In this document: positions 7,277 to 13,753 of the stretch, one piece after another
How the letters are laid out: each line of letters opens with the position of its first letter
Position numbering within the stretch: position 1 is the stretch's first letter
NCBI GenBank assembly: GCA_030643285.1
Contig: DAOWMC010000004.1
Location: 1-15,384, forward strand
From: Methanobacteriota archaeon
Lineage (GTDB): Archaea > Halobacteriota > Syntropharchaeia > DAOWMC01
Length of the DNA: 15,384 nucleotides
Direction: 5' to 3'
Made by a program: the position numbers and the translations under genes
Notes under the pieces: model-generated
Told to the model about the DNA's origin: nothing
The model's input: only the letters and a program-made list of their open reading frames with translations
Database searches by the model: none

Positions 7277-8797
7277 TTAGAACACCTCTGGAATAAATAC
7301 AAACTTTTTTGCTGGAGTTTCATCAATTATCCCTTTATATACTCCTGTATTAATCAAAATTTCTAAAGCGGAATAGTAATACTCTTTTTTGGCGTTTTCT
7401 TCTAGTTTATCCGGATTGTAGAACAATTTTAGCTCCGAATCATTTAAAAGATCTTTTTCTACTTTTTTAGGTGCCACACTGTAAATCCAGTCAATTGCAT
7501 CTCTTACCTCTTCGAGTTCCTTGAAGGAATCGAACCTTCTTTTTAAAATAAAGTCATTCATACGCTGTGAAAGACCCTTTGCGTATTCCATGTTCTCATA
7601 AATATGGTAACCAACACTCCTTGTTGCATGTCTCAGGATATCTTCAATTACTCCATCGACCTTCTTAAACGAATCTTTTGGATTTTCCCCAAAGTCCACA
7701 AAATCGGATCTTATTTTAATCCTGCCCCTTAGCGAAAGTTTCAGCCCGCTACAGACATCCCTCAAATTGGCAACGTTTCCACATCTCATCTCAACACTTG
7801 CATATGTGTGATCTATCGCTTTTTTTGCACCCCATATGCTTGTTCCCCGATCCAAGTTGGGGCAGTATCTTGTATAGTCGATGGTCTTAGCTATGACATG
7901 GTCCAACCACCAGGGGATCGCAACTGACCTATCCAGAACCTGTGGTTTTGCTTTTAAGACTCTTTTTTTATCTGAATGTGCTTTTAGGGCTTTATAATGG
8001 CTTTCAAACCCAATCCTGAACGATTCTTTTAACATTATAGTCTTTTCAAAATCCTCTTTGGGTAAATCCATGTGTATTAATTCCAAACTATCCAGAACCG
8101 ATGAGGGAATCCGGTTAACATGGCTGAATCCTTCGGGATTTCCAGTGGCTATCAAAATCAGATCAACTGGCTGTTCCAGGTTGTATTCTTCAAGTACGAC
8201 CTTCTTTTCCTCTAAAATTGTGTGGAGTAGCACCTGTATATTTGTGGGTATGGATGGAAGCTCGTCAATAAATAGCACTCCCCTGTTTGCATGAAAAACA
8301 CCAGTTCCTGTAAAAGCCCTGGGATCAGTTGGGCTCTTTCCTTCCCTTATCGCTTCAATATCCTTTAAACCTAATATTCTTGCATAGTTTGTGTACTCAT
8401 TTCCCTGAATACGTGAAAAACGCTCATCTCCACTTATGAAACCAATTCCATACTCCTCTACAGGGTCTTTGGATTCGGCGCATCTTGGGCATAGTTGATC
8501 TTTTGACCATTTCGGATCATCGTGATATGGACATCCTTTTATAACCGGTACGGGTGATAACAGCTTTGTCAAAGACCTTGAAAGCCTCGTTTTTCCGGTA
8601 CCCTCCTCTGAGACCAGATAGGGATTTGTACCCGAAAGAATTGCCCTTATAACATCTTTTTTTGTCTCTTCCCTTCCATCTATGTCAGGGAGTAGTTCTT
8701 CATTGTTTTTGATCCGCTCTAAAATCGATTGCCTCAATTCATATGTGACGGGTATTGGTTTGTAACTGGTCAGATCAAAATCTTCAATATTTAACAT
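7277..8797 (-). CDS. AAA+ ATPase, MoxR/magnesium-chelatase ChlI-like, with Cys/His insert
   Basis: 506 residues. Walker A region SEEGTGKT (63-70), Walker B GVLFIDELPS (173-182), sensor-1 LIATGNPEGF (215-224). Between Walker A and B is a probable zinc-binding insert: GCPYH (88-92) and LCPRC (102-106), giving Cys89, His92, Cys103 and Cys106. A PRAFTGTGVFHANRGVLF stretch matches the ChlI-type helix 2 insertion. The C-terminal 240 residues are helical and not recognised. Two departures from the family: the first Walker A glycine is Ser, and the segment after sensor 1 reads VLDSLEL where LLDRF is usual. No SD at useful distance precedes ATG 8797; a TTAATTA element at 8824-8830 would make it nearly leaderless. 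It is co-transcribed with the following VWA gene; together they likely form an ATP-driven remodelling complex. Confidence 0.87.
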   Translation of the reverse strand: MLNIEDFDLTSYKPIPVTYELRQSILERIKNNEELLPDIDGREETKKDVIRAILSGTNPYLVSEEGTGKTRLSRSLTKLLSPVPVIKGCPYHDDPKWSKDQLCPRCAESKDPVEEYGIGFISGDERFSRIQGNEYTNYARILGLKDIEAIREGKSPTDPRAFTGTGVFHANRGVLFIDELPSIPTNIQVLLHTILEEKKVVLEEYNLEQPVDLILIATGNPEGFSHVNRIPSSVLDSLELIHMDLPKEDFEKTIMLKESFRIGFESHYKALKAHSDKKRVLKAKPQVLDRSVAIPWWLDHVIAKTIDYTRYCPNLDRGTSIWGAKKAIDHTYASVEMRCGNVANLRDVCSGLKLSLRGRIKIRSDFVDFGENPKDSFKKVDGVIEDILRHATRSVGYHIYENMEYAKGLSQRMNDFILKRRFDSFKELEEVRDAIDWIYSVAPKKVEKDLLNDSELKLFYNPDKLEENAKKEYYYSALEILINTGVYKGIIDETPAKKFVFIPEVF

Positions 8798-8798
8798 T

Positions 8799-8814
8799 TA
8801 ATATATATAATTAC
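8799..8814 (+). promoter_or_regulatory. TATA-like element in the divergent AAA+/nucleotidyltransferase gap
   Basis: The 57-nt gap between ATG 8797 (minus) and ATG 8855 (plus) carries TTAATATATATAATTA, centred about 48 nt before ATG 8855. That predicts a start near 8833 and a leader of about 22 nt with a GTGA SD-like tetramer (8847-8850). For the minus-strand gene the better-placed element is TTAATTA at 8824-8830. Confidence 0.4.
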
Positions 8815-8854
8815 CTGACTTTGTTAATTACTCTTTTCTTTTATTTGTGACATT

Positions 8855-9775
8855 ATGACGTTAAAGAACACTATAGAAAGTTATAAATATCTACCTCACC
8901 TAATCTTAGCTAAAATGAAAGAAAAAGTGCTTTGCTATTTACCTTTTATGCCTAATGGGGGAACACGAATCCTTGATGCAAGCGAAGCGGTGAAATTATA
9001 TAAAGACATCAGGATGGATATCCCTGATTGTGTGGCATTATACGGATCAAGGGTTTATGGAAAACCCCGAAAATCAAGCGATCTTGATGTGATAGAGATC
9101 TATGGAGATGGAAAAATAGTCTATGAGCATCAGGAGTCTGATGGTGTTGAAATTTCCATTCTAAAGACGCCCCGGAGTAAGATAGAGGAAGATATAGAAT
9201 CTGACATATACGGAAATTATCTCACAACCAAATTTTGCAGGATAAATAAGCCCCTTTGTGGTGAAAAAGACATTTTAGAGTTTGAAGATTTGGCTATGAA
9301 AAAACTACTATTTGAGGGCCTCAAGAAAAAGAGGAACCCAAATGGTACGTTTATAACCCCAAGCTATGGAATGAAACTGATTACAACGATGCGGATGTGG
9401 TATGAACCGCAGAGATGGTGGAGCATATACAGCTCATTTTTGAATTGCACTGAAAAAGAAAGAAACATTGCAATCTTCTATGATAAGGTTGAAAAGGCAA
9501 TGAAAAATTGCGAATATCTGACCGAAGTTAATAGCCATAATAATGAAAAGTTGTTCAGGGTGGATGAAATACGGACAGAACCACCCAAAGTGAGGGATTG
9601 GGTACCGGGTCTTTACAACTTTGCAAAGGCTCAATTTTCGGCATCTGACCTGAAGCATATATTCAAGGAGCTGTACCCAAAGATCTATGGTGTTAATATG
9701 GCACTCTTTTATGGTAGCCTCAGATACCCCGAGCTTTTTATGTTTAATGAAGGCTATTATATAAAGTGGTATTAA
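8855..9775 (+). CDS. Nucleotidyltransferase-fold protein of unknown substrate
   Basis: 306 residues. Residues 62-82 show the DNA-polymerase-beta superfamily nucleotidyltransferase signature: ALYGSRVYGKPRKSSDLDVI, with G64-S65 and the two metal-binding Asp at 76 and 78. A candidate third carboxylate is E99 in DGVEISIL, where the superfamily usually has Asp or Glu on the next strand. The C-terminal 200 residues are mixed helical, rich in Trp and Tyr (EPQRWWSIYSSF), and unfamiliar to me, so substrate (tRNA, protein, nucleotide, antibiotic) is open. The stop TAA overlaps the flap endonuclease ATG as TAATG, so the two genes are almost surely co-transcribed and translationally coupled, hinting at a role in nucleic acid metabolism. 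It is longer than the roughly 100-residue MNT antitoxins and has no HEPN partner beside it. Confidence 0.75.
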   Translation: MTLKNTIESYKYLPHLILAKMKEKVLCYLPFMPNGGTRILDASEAVKLYKDIRMDIPDCVALYGSRVYGKPRKSSDLDVIEIYGDGKIVYEHQESDGVEISILKTPRSKIEEDIESDIYGNYLTTKFCRINKPLCGEKDILEFEDLAMKKLLFEGLKKKRNPNGTFITPSYGMKLITTMRMWYEPQRWWSIYSSFLNCTEKERNIAIFYDKVEKAMKNCEYLTEVNSHNNEKLFRVDEIRTEPPKVRDWVPGLYNFAKAQFSASDLKHIFKELYPKIYGVNMALFYGSLRYPELFMFNEGYYIKWY

Positions 9776-10788
9776 TGGGTGTGGATATCGGGGTTCTTTT
9801 TGATAGAAAAGAGGTTGGCTTAAAAGATTTATCCGATAGAAAAATCGCAATTGACGCACATAACACGCTTTATCAGTTCATAAGTATAATAAGGCAGCCA
9901 GATGGCACACCACTTTTGAACTCGCGTGGTGATGTAACCTCTCACCTTTCGGGTTTATTATATAGAATTACAAACCTGATTGAGGCAGGAATACGACCTG
10001 TATTTGTATTTGATGGAAAACCCCCGGACCTAAAAGAAGCTACACTTAAGGCAAGACGAAGGGTCAAAGAAGAGGCAAAAAAGAAGTGGGATGAGGCAAA
10101 GGCAATCGGTAGCGAAAAGGCTTTTTTGTATGCTCAGGCCTGTTCAAGAATTGATGAAAAAATAATTGATGATTCTAAAAAAATATTAGATTATATGGGC
10201 ATTCCGGTTGTTCAGGCACCATCTGAAGGTGAAGCCCAGGCCTCTTTTCTGGTTATGAATGGCGATTGCGATTATGTTGGCTCCCAGGATTACGATTCAC
10301 TTCTTTTCGGATCCACAGTTCTTCTTAGAAACTTAACAATTACAGGGAAGCGAAAACTTCCAAAAAAGAGTGTTTATGTTGATGTAAAGCCAGAGATGAT
10401 TGATCTGGGTTCGGGTCTGTCAAAATTGGGGATCACAAGAGACCAGCTTGTGGATATGGCCATCATGATAGGCACGGATTTTAACGAAGGTATAAAGGGG
10501 GTGGGGCCAAAGAGGGCACTGAAGCTAATAAAAAAGCATGGAACCATAGAAGGCGCACTTTTTGAAATTGGCTCCGACATCGAAAATTTCCCACTCATCC
10601 GGGACATTTTTTTAAATCCCAACGTTTCATCTGATTATTGTATAAAATGGAAATCCCCAAAAGAAAAAAAAATTATGGAATTTTTGTGCCAGCAAAATGA
10701 ATTTTCGGAAGATAGAATCCAAAAGGTGATAAATCGTTTAAAAGAAGCCCCAAAGCCAAATCAAAGAACGCTTGATAAATGGTTTTAA
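9775..10788 (+). CDS. fen: Flap endonuclease FEN1 (RAD2/XPG family)
   Basis: 337 residues from ATG 9775, the normal archaeal size. Starts with the family N-terminus MGVDIGVLF. Conserved acidic site residues: D27 in KIAIDAHNTLYQF, D80 region VFDGKPP, the PSEGEAQAS motif (near 150-158), GSQDYDSLLFG (near 171-181) and GTDFNEGIKGVGPKRAL (near 236-252), the last forming the helix-hairpin-helix that holds duplex DNA. The C-terminal end QRTLDKWF is a PCNA-interacting peptide. FEN1 cuts 5' flaps in Okazaki fragment maturation and base excision repair, tethered to the PCNA clamp. A GTG at 9766 is a possible earlier start but would add three residues to a precise family N-terminus. It overlaps the upstream nucleotidyltransferase gene by one base and converges on the next gene with a 2-nt gap. 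Confidence 0.96.
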   Translation: MGVDIGVLFDRKEVGLKDLSDRKIAIDAHNTLYQFISIIRQPDGTPLLNSRGDVTSHLSGLLYRITNLIEAGIRPVFVFDGKPPDLKEATLKARRRVKEEAKKKWDEAKAIGSEKAFLYAQACSRIDEKIIDDSKKILDYMGIPVVQAPSEGEAQASFLVMNGDCDYVGSQDYDSLLFGSTVLLRNLTITGKRKLPKKSVYVDVKPEMIDLGSGLSKLGITRDQLVDMAIMIGTDFNEGIKGVGPKRALKLIKKHGTIEGALFEIGSDIENFPLIRDIFLNPNVSSDYCIKWKSPKEKKIMEFLCQQNEFSEDRIQKVINRLKEAPKPNQRTLDKWF

Positions 10789-10790
10789 TC

Positions 10791-12155
10791 TCAATTTTGG
10801 GTTTCCTTGAAAAATCCCCCGACATAAAGAACCTTAAACCCGCTTGATCTCAACAGGTCCGCATCCAGTATACCCCTACCATCAACAACAATCTTATTTC
10901 TCATTCTTTTTCCAATTTCATCCCAGTTCAGGTTTTTAAACTCTTTATGATCCGATGCTAAAATAATGGCGTCAATATCCTCTATTTCATTTAGACGGCT
11001 ATAAATTGCCCCAAATTCTTCAACTTCTTTTTTAAGTAATGGATCCCATGAAAATACGTTTGATCCCTTTGATTTTAATATATTTATAATTGAAACAGCA
11101 GGACTGCATCTTGTTTCCTTCACATCGCCCCTGTATGTCACACCCAAGATAAGTACATTTGATCCTTTCAATTTACATCCGGCCCGATTCAGTTCATCTT
11201 CGGCAATTTCAACTGTGTATTGGGCCATATAGTCATTTACCTTTCTTGAAAGGTTCAAAAGGCTTGTATCAGATTCGACTGTTTTTGTTATGAAGTATGG
11301 ATATACGGGGATACAGTGTCCGCCAACGCCACATCCTGGCATGTGAAGGTGGGAGTAGGGTTGAGTGTTTGCGATATTGAATGTCTCGATAGCGTTTATA
11401 CCAAGTTCCTTGCAGACGATCGCAAGCTGATTGGAAAGTGCGATATTCACATCCCTATAAATCCCCTCAAAGACCTTGACTGCCTCTGCAGTTGTTGCAT
11501 CTGAAACCTCGATCACTCCTCTTTTATTTATAACAGTATAAATTGCTTTTGCCGTTTCGGTGCTTTTTTTGTCAACACCACCCACAATTTTGGGATATGC
11601 ACCCAGGATATCCTTAATTGCTCTACCAGAGGAGGTTCTTTCAGGACAGTGTGCAAGGCCAAAATCCCCTAACTTGAGGTCAGACTGCTCTAATATAGGT
11701 AAGATAACGTCGGCTGTTGTTTTTGGTGGAAGTGTACTTTCCGAAATTACAAAATCCCCTGGTTTTAATCCTTTTGAAATATCTTTGCACACTGAAATCA
11801 CAAGCGAAAGATCCGGTTTATTATGTTCGTCCAAAAAGGTAGGAACAATGACAATCATCACATCAGACTTTTTAGCTGCACCTATGGCATCAGCTGTTGC
11901 ACTTAACCTGCCAACCTCGACATTTCTTTTAACGAGTTTTGAAAGCCCCGGTTCCCCCTGTACGTAATTTTTCCCTGAATTTATCTTAGAAACGACGTTT
12001 TTATCTATATCCACACCAACTACATTTGCACCCTTATCTGCAAAAACCGCTGCAATGGGGAGGCCCATTTTACCAAGCCCATATACTGCTACGCAAATGT
12101 CACCCTTCCCAAAAGCATCTATAATCTCGCCCGGTTTTGAATGATAGACTTTCAT
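10791..12155 (-). CDS. Nucleotide-sugar dehydrogenase, UDP-N-acetyl-D-mannosamine dehydrogenase (WecC) type
   Basis: 454 residues, full length for UDP-glucose/UDP-ManNAc dehydrogenases. N-terminal Rossmann fold with VYGLGKMGLP (24-33) and the acidic end VGVDID (47-52); SESTLPPKTT (138-147); AHCPER (168-173); the middle dimer helix with K227 and VFEGIYRDVNIALSNQLA; and the catalytic cysteine in GCGVGGHCIPVYPYF (C281). The C-terminal domain has LGVTYRGDVKETR. It oxidises the C6 hydroxyl of a UDP-sugar twice, with NAD, to make a uronic acid. The GVGGHCIPVYPYF form and TQPYSHLHMPG fit UDP-N-acetylated substrates rather than UDP-glucose. Lies 55 nt after the Gfo/Idh gene with TATA-like elements in between, so it may be transcribed both with it and alone. 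No clear SD. Confidence 0.9.
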   Translation of the reverse strand: MKVYHSKPGEIIDAFGKGDICVAVYGLGKMGLPIAAVFADKGANVVGVDIDKNVVSKINSGKNYVQGEPGLSKLVKRNVEVGRLSATADAIGAAKKSDVMIVIVPTFLDEHNKPDLSLVISVCKDISKGLKPGDFVISESTLPPKTTADVILPILEQSDLKLGDFGLAHCPERTSSGRAIKDILGAYPKIVGGVDKKSTETAKAIYTVINKRGVIEVSDATTAEAVKVFEGIYRDVNIALSNQLAIVCKELGINAIETFNIANTQPYSHLHMPGCGVGGHCIPVYPYFITKTVESDTSLLNLSRKVNDYMAQYTVEIAEDELNRAGCKLKGSNVLILGVTYRGDVKETRCSPAVSIINILKSKGSNVFSWDPLLKKEVEEFGAIYSRLNEIEDIDAIILASDHKEFKNLNWDEIGKRMRNKIVVDGRGILDADLLRSSGFKVLYVGGFFKETQN

Positions 12156-12200
12156 GGTTAGACTGAAAAAAATGTAATAGTATAGTATCTTCAGTCAAGG

Positions 12201-12209
12201 GATATAAAT
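12201..12209 (-). promoter_or_regulatory. TATA-like box upstream of the UDP-sugar dehydrogenase
   Basis: On the minus strand ATTTATATC is centred about 50 nt before ATG 12155, predicting a leader near 20-25 nt; a second element around 12178-12190 (ATACTATACTATTAC) would give an almost leaderless message. Either suggests an internal promoter in the 55-nt gap after the Gfo/Idh gene. Confidence 0.35.
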
Positions 12210-12210
12210 A

Positions 12211-13152
12211 CTACAGTGTAACGGAGTTACCCATTTTGTATGATTCTTTTGCAGCCATTGCCACCTGCAACACATATCTTCCATTTTCACCTGAAGAAGG
12301 CGATTCGTGTCCGTTTCCTACCACATCTATAAAGTGTTCGAGTTCGTTTCTTAGTGGCTCACTTTCAATAACTTCTATTTTTTCAACCCTGTCCTCTATA
12401 TGTAATTCGACCGTTTTATCGATATAATCAAGATAGGCCATGCCACCCAACCCTATCAACGTCAATTTTCTAACTTTATGTGGTGTTAGCCAGTTGGTTT
12501 CTATGAGGCCAGAGCAGTTCTCTCCGTATCTCAAAAGTATTGATGCACGATCTTCAAACGGACGTACACCATTTCCTGCAATGGCAAAAACATCCCTTAC
12601 GTCCCTGTTGTAAAGGTATGATATTACATCTATATCATGCACTCCCAGGTCTATTATAACTCCAACATCTCTAATTCTATCATTGAAGGGGCCAACACGT
12701 CTGGCTGATATTGAAACAATTTCACCCAAAAGTCCTCTATCTACGATCTCCTTAAGTTTGATCACTGCCGGATTGAACCTCTCGATATGGCCTATAACCA
12801 GTTTAACATTTGCATCCTTTGCAACTTTTATGATCCTATCAGCATTTGAAAGTGTATCTGCAATCGGTTTTTCAATTAATAGATCTGTCCCCGATTCTAT
12901 TACATCCAGAGCAACATCCTTATGCATGGATGTTGGAACTACAACGCTAACTGCATCCAGATCCTGTTTTAATAATTCTTTATAATCAGCATAAGGCTCG
13001 GTATTGTATTTTTTAGCAAGATCCTTAACCCGTGTCTTGTCAACATCGGAGATGCCGACTAATTCGACGTTTTCCATCTCACTGTACACACGTACGTGAT
13101 GTTGGCCCATTGCCCCCGTGCCTATTACTCCTAACTTTTTCATGTTTTCCAT
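12211..13152 (-). CDS. Gfo/Idh/MocA oxidoreductase, probable UDP-sugar 3-dehydrogenase
   Basis: 313 residues. N-terminal NAD-binding motif GVIGTGAMGQHHVRVY (8-23), SDVD (35-38), the family's EKPIA motif with catalytic-type Lys95 (94-98), GHIERFNPAV (121-130), and DLGVHDIDV (168-176) with His172. This set (GHIERFNPA, VGPFNDR, DLGVHDID) resembles the archaeal UDP-N-acetylglucosamine 3-dehydrogenases that start synthesis of diacetamido sugars. The aminotransferase and acetyltransferase that would complete that pathway are not in this window. The next gene is a UDP-ManNAc-type dehydrogenase, so the pair likely makes an acetamido uronic acid for surface glycans. ATG 13143 (MKKLGVIG) is an equally plausible start; a GGGGGG stretch lies just upstream of both. 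Confidence 0.86.
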   Translation of the reverse strand: MENMKKLGVIGTGAMGQHHVRVYSEMENVELVGISDVDKTRVKDLAKKYNTEPYADYKELLKQDLDAVSVVVPTSMHKDVALDVIESGTDLLIEKPIADTLSNADRIIKVAKDANVKLVIGHIERFNPAVIKLKEIVDRGLLGEIVSISARRVGPFNDRIRDVGVIIDLGVHDIDVISYLYNRDVRDVFAIAGNGVRPFEDRASILLRYGENCSGLIETNWLTPHKVRKLTLIGLGGMAYLDYIDKTVELHIEDRVEKIEVIESEPLRNELEHFIDVVGNGHESPSSGENGRYVLQVAMAAKESYKMGNSVTL

Positions 13153-13174
13153 TACCCCCCGTTTTGTGTTTTTA

Positions 13175-13498
13175 TTATGGGTTAACTATTATAACATCTG
13201 TTGGGTTGTTTTTTCCAATCTCTTCGGTTAACCAGATTATCACACCTGCAACCGAAAACAACAAACATAGTGGTATGAGAACAAACTCAAATTTCGCTTC
13301 TCCAAAGCTATTTATCCAGACCATGTTAAACGTGGTAGGATTATAATATGCACGGAGAAACGTGTAATACATCACAAACGAGAAATACAGCGGTACAAAT
13401 AAAGCTTCAAGCTTTAAAAAGGTTTTTATCATTTCTTTTGTATCTATCACCCTTGTATTTATCTCTTTTGTTTCTTTACCAGCTATATCAGTACTCAT
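13175..13498 (-). CDS. Small two-helix membrane protein of unknown function
   Basis: 107 residues from ATG 13498. A charged 27-residue N-terminus is followed by two likely membrane helices, about residues 31-50 (LEALFVPLYFSFVMYYTFL) and 71-93 (FVLIPLCLLFSVAGVIIWL), with an Asn/Pro-rich loop between and a short hydrophilic tail. I do not recognise it. The start is supported by AGGGGG 6 nt upstream and an ATGA overlap with the small ORF before it; a TTG at 13504 is a weaker alternative. The Gfo/Idh gene begins 22 nt after its stop, so it probably belongs to the surface-sugar operon. Confidence 0.7.
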   Translation of the reverse strand: MSTDIAGKETKEINTRVIDTKEMIKTFLKLEALFVPLYFSFVMYYTFLRAYYNPTTFNMVWINSFGEAKFEFVLIPLCLLFSVAGVIIWLTEEIGKNNPTDVIIVNP

Positions 13499-13653
13499 CC
13501 CCAACCCCCTGTCATTCTGTTTTCTATTACCCCAATCGTATGATAAATTGCTACTCCATCATATATAAACATATCGTTTTGGCACAAAATAGAACAATCT
13601 GTACTTAAACATTCACCAAACGAACTTGCATTTACACTGAAAATGCCGCTCAA
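13495..13653 (-). CDS. Possible 52-residue protein, TTG start, coupled to the membrane protein
   Basis: On the minus strand TTG 13653 opens 52 codons ending in TGA at 13497-13495, which overlaps the next gene's ATG as ATGA. GAGGTG (13666-13661) lies 7 nt before the TTG, near-ideal SD spacing, and a TATA-like box at 13691-13704 predicts a transcript start about 20 nt before it. The peptide has three Cys in its first half (C15, C20, C24: ECLSTDC, ILC) and a second half of mixed hydrophobic and polar residues (DGVAIYHTIGVIENR), with no membrane helix. A second TTG directly upstream (13656) could also be the start. An overlapping 38-codon ATG frame ends at the Cys-Lys-Cys region and contains the TATA box, so I favour the TTG frame. 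Not recognised. Confidence 0.5.
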   Translation of the reverse strand: MSGIFSVNASSFGECLSTDCSILCQNDMFIYDGVAIYHTIGVIENRMTGGWG

Positions 13654-13690
13654 CAATTTTCACCTCTTTTTGGCCTATCATATTCATACT

Positions 13691-13704
13691 ATATACTATT
13701 AAAC
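13691..13704 (-). promoter_or_regulatory. TATA-like box for the small ORF/membrane protein/sugar operon
   Basis: Minus-strand GTTTAATAGTATAT is centred about 44 nt before TTG 13653, giving a predicted start near 13670 and a leader just long enough for the GAGGTG SD. Together TATA, SD, start and ATGA coupling form a consistent transcription unit reading into the sugar dehydrogenase genes. Confidence 0.45.
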
Positions 13705-13753
13705 CTGTGTTTTTATTCGTGACATTAGATATTATCATAATATCAAATTAGTA

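Noticed and set aside
8855..9775. MNT/HEPN-type toxin-antitoxin nucleotidyltransferase
   Set aside because: The protein is about three times the size of MNT antitoxins, no HEPN gene is adjacent, and the coupled partner is FEN1.
9434..9859. 141-codon minus-strand frame across the nucleotidyltransferase/fen junction
   Set aside because: Antisense to two coupled, well-supported plus-strand genes, with no motif of its own.
13631..13740. 38-codon ATG frame after xseA as a possible xseB
   Set aside because: Its sequence lacks the helical pattern of XseB (paired Glu/Leu-rich helices), and the predicted operon TATA box lies inside it.
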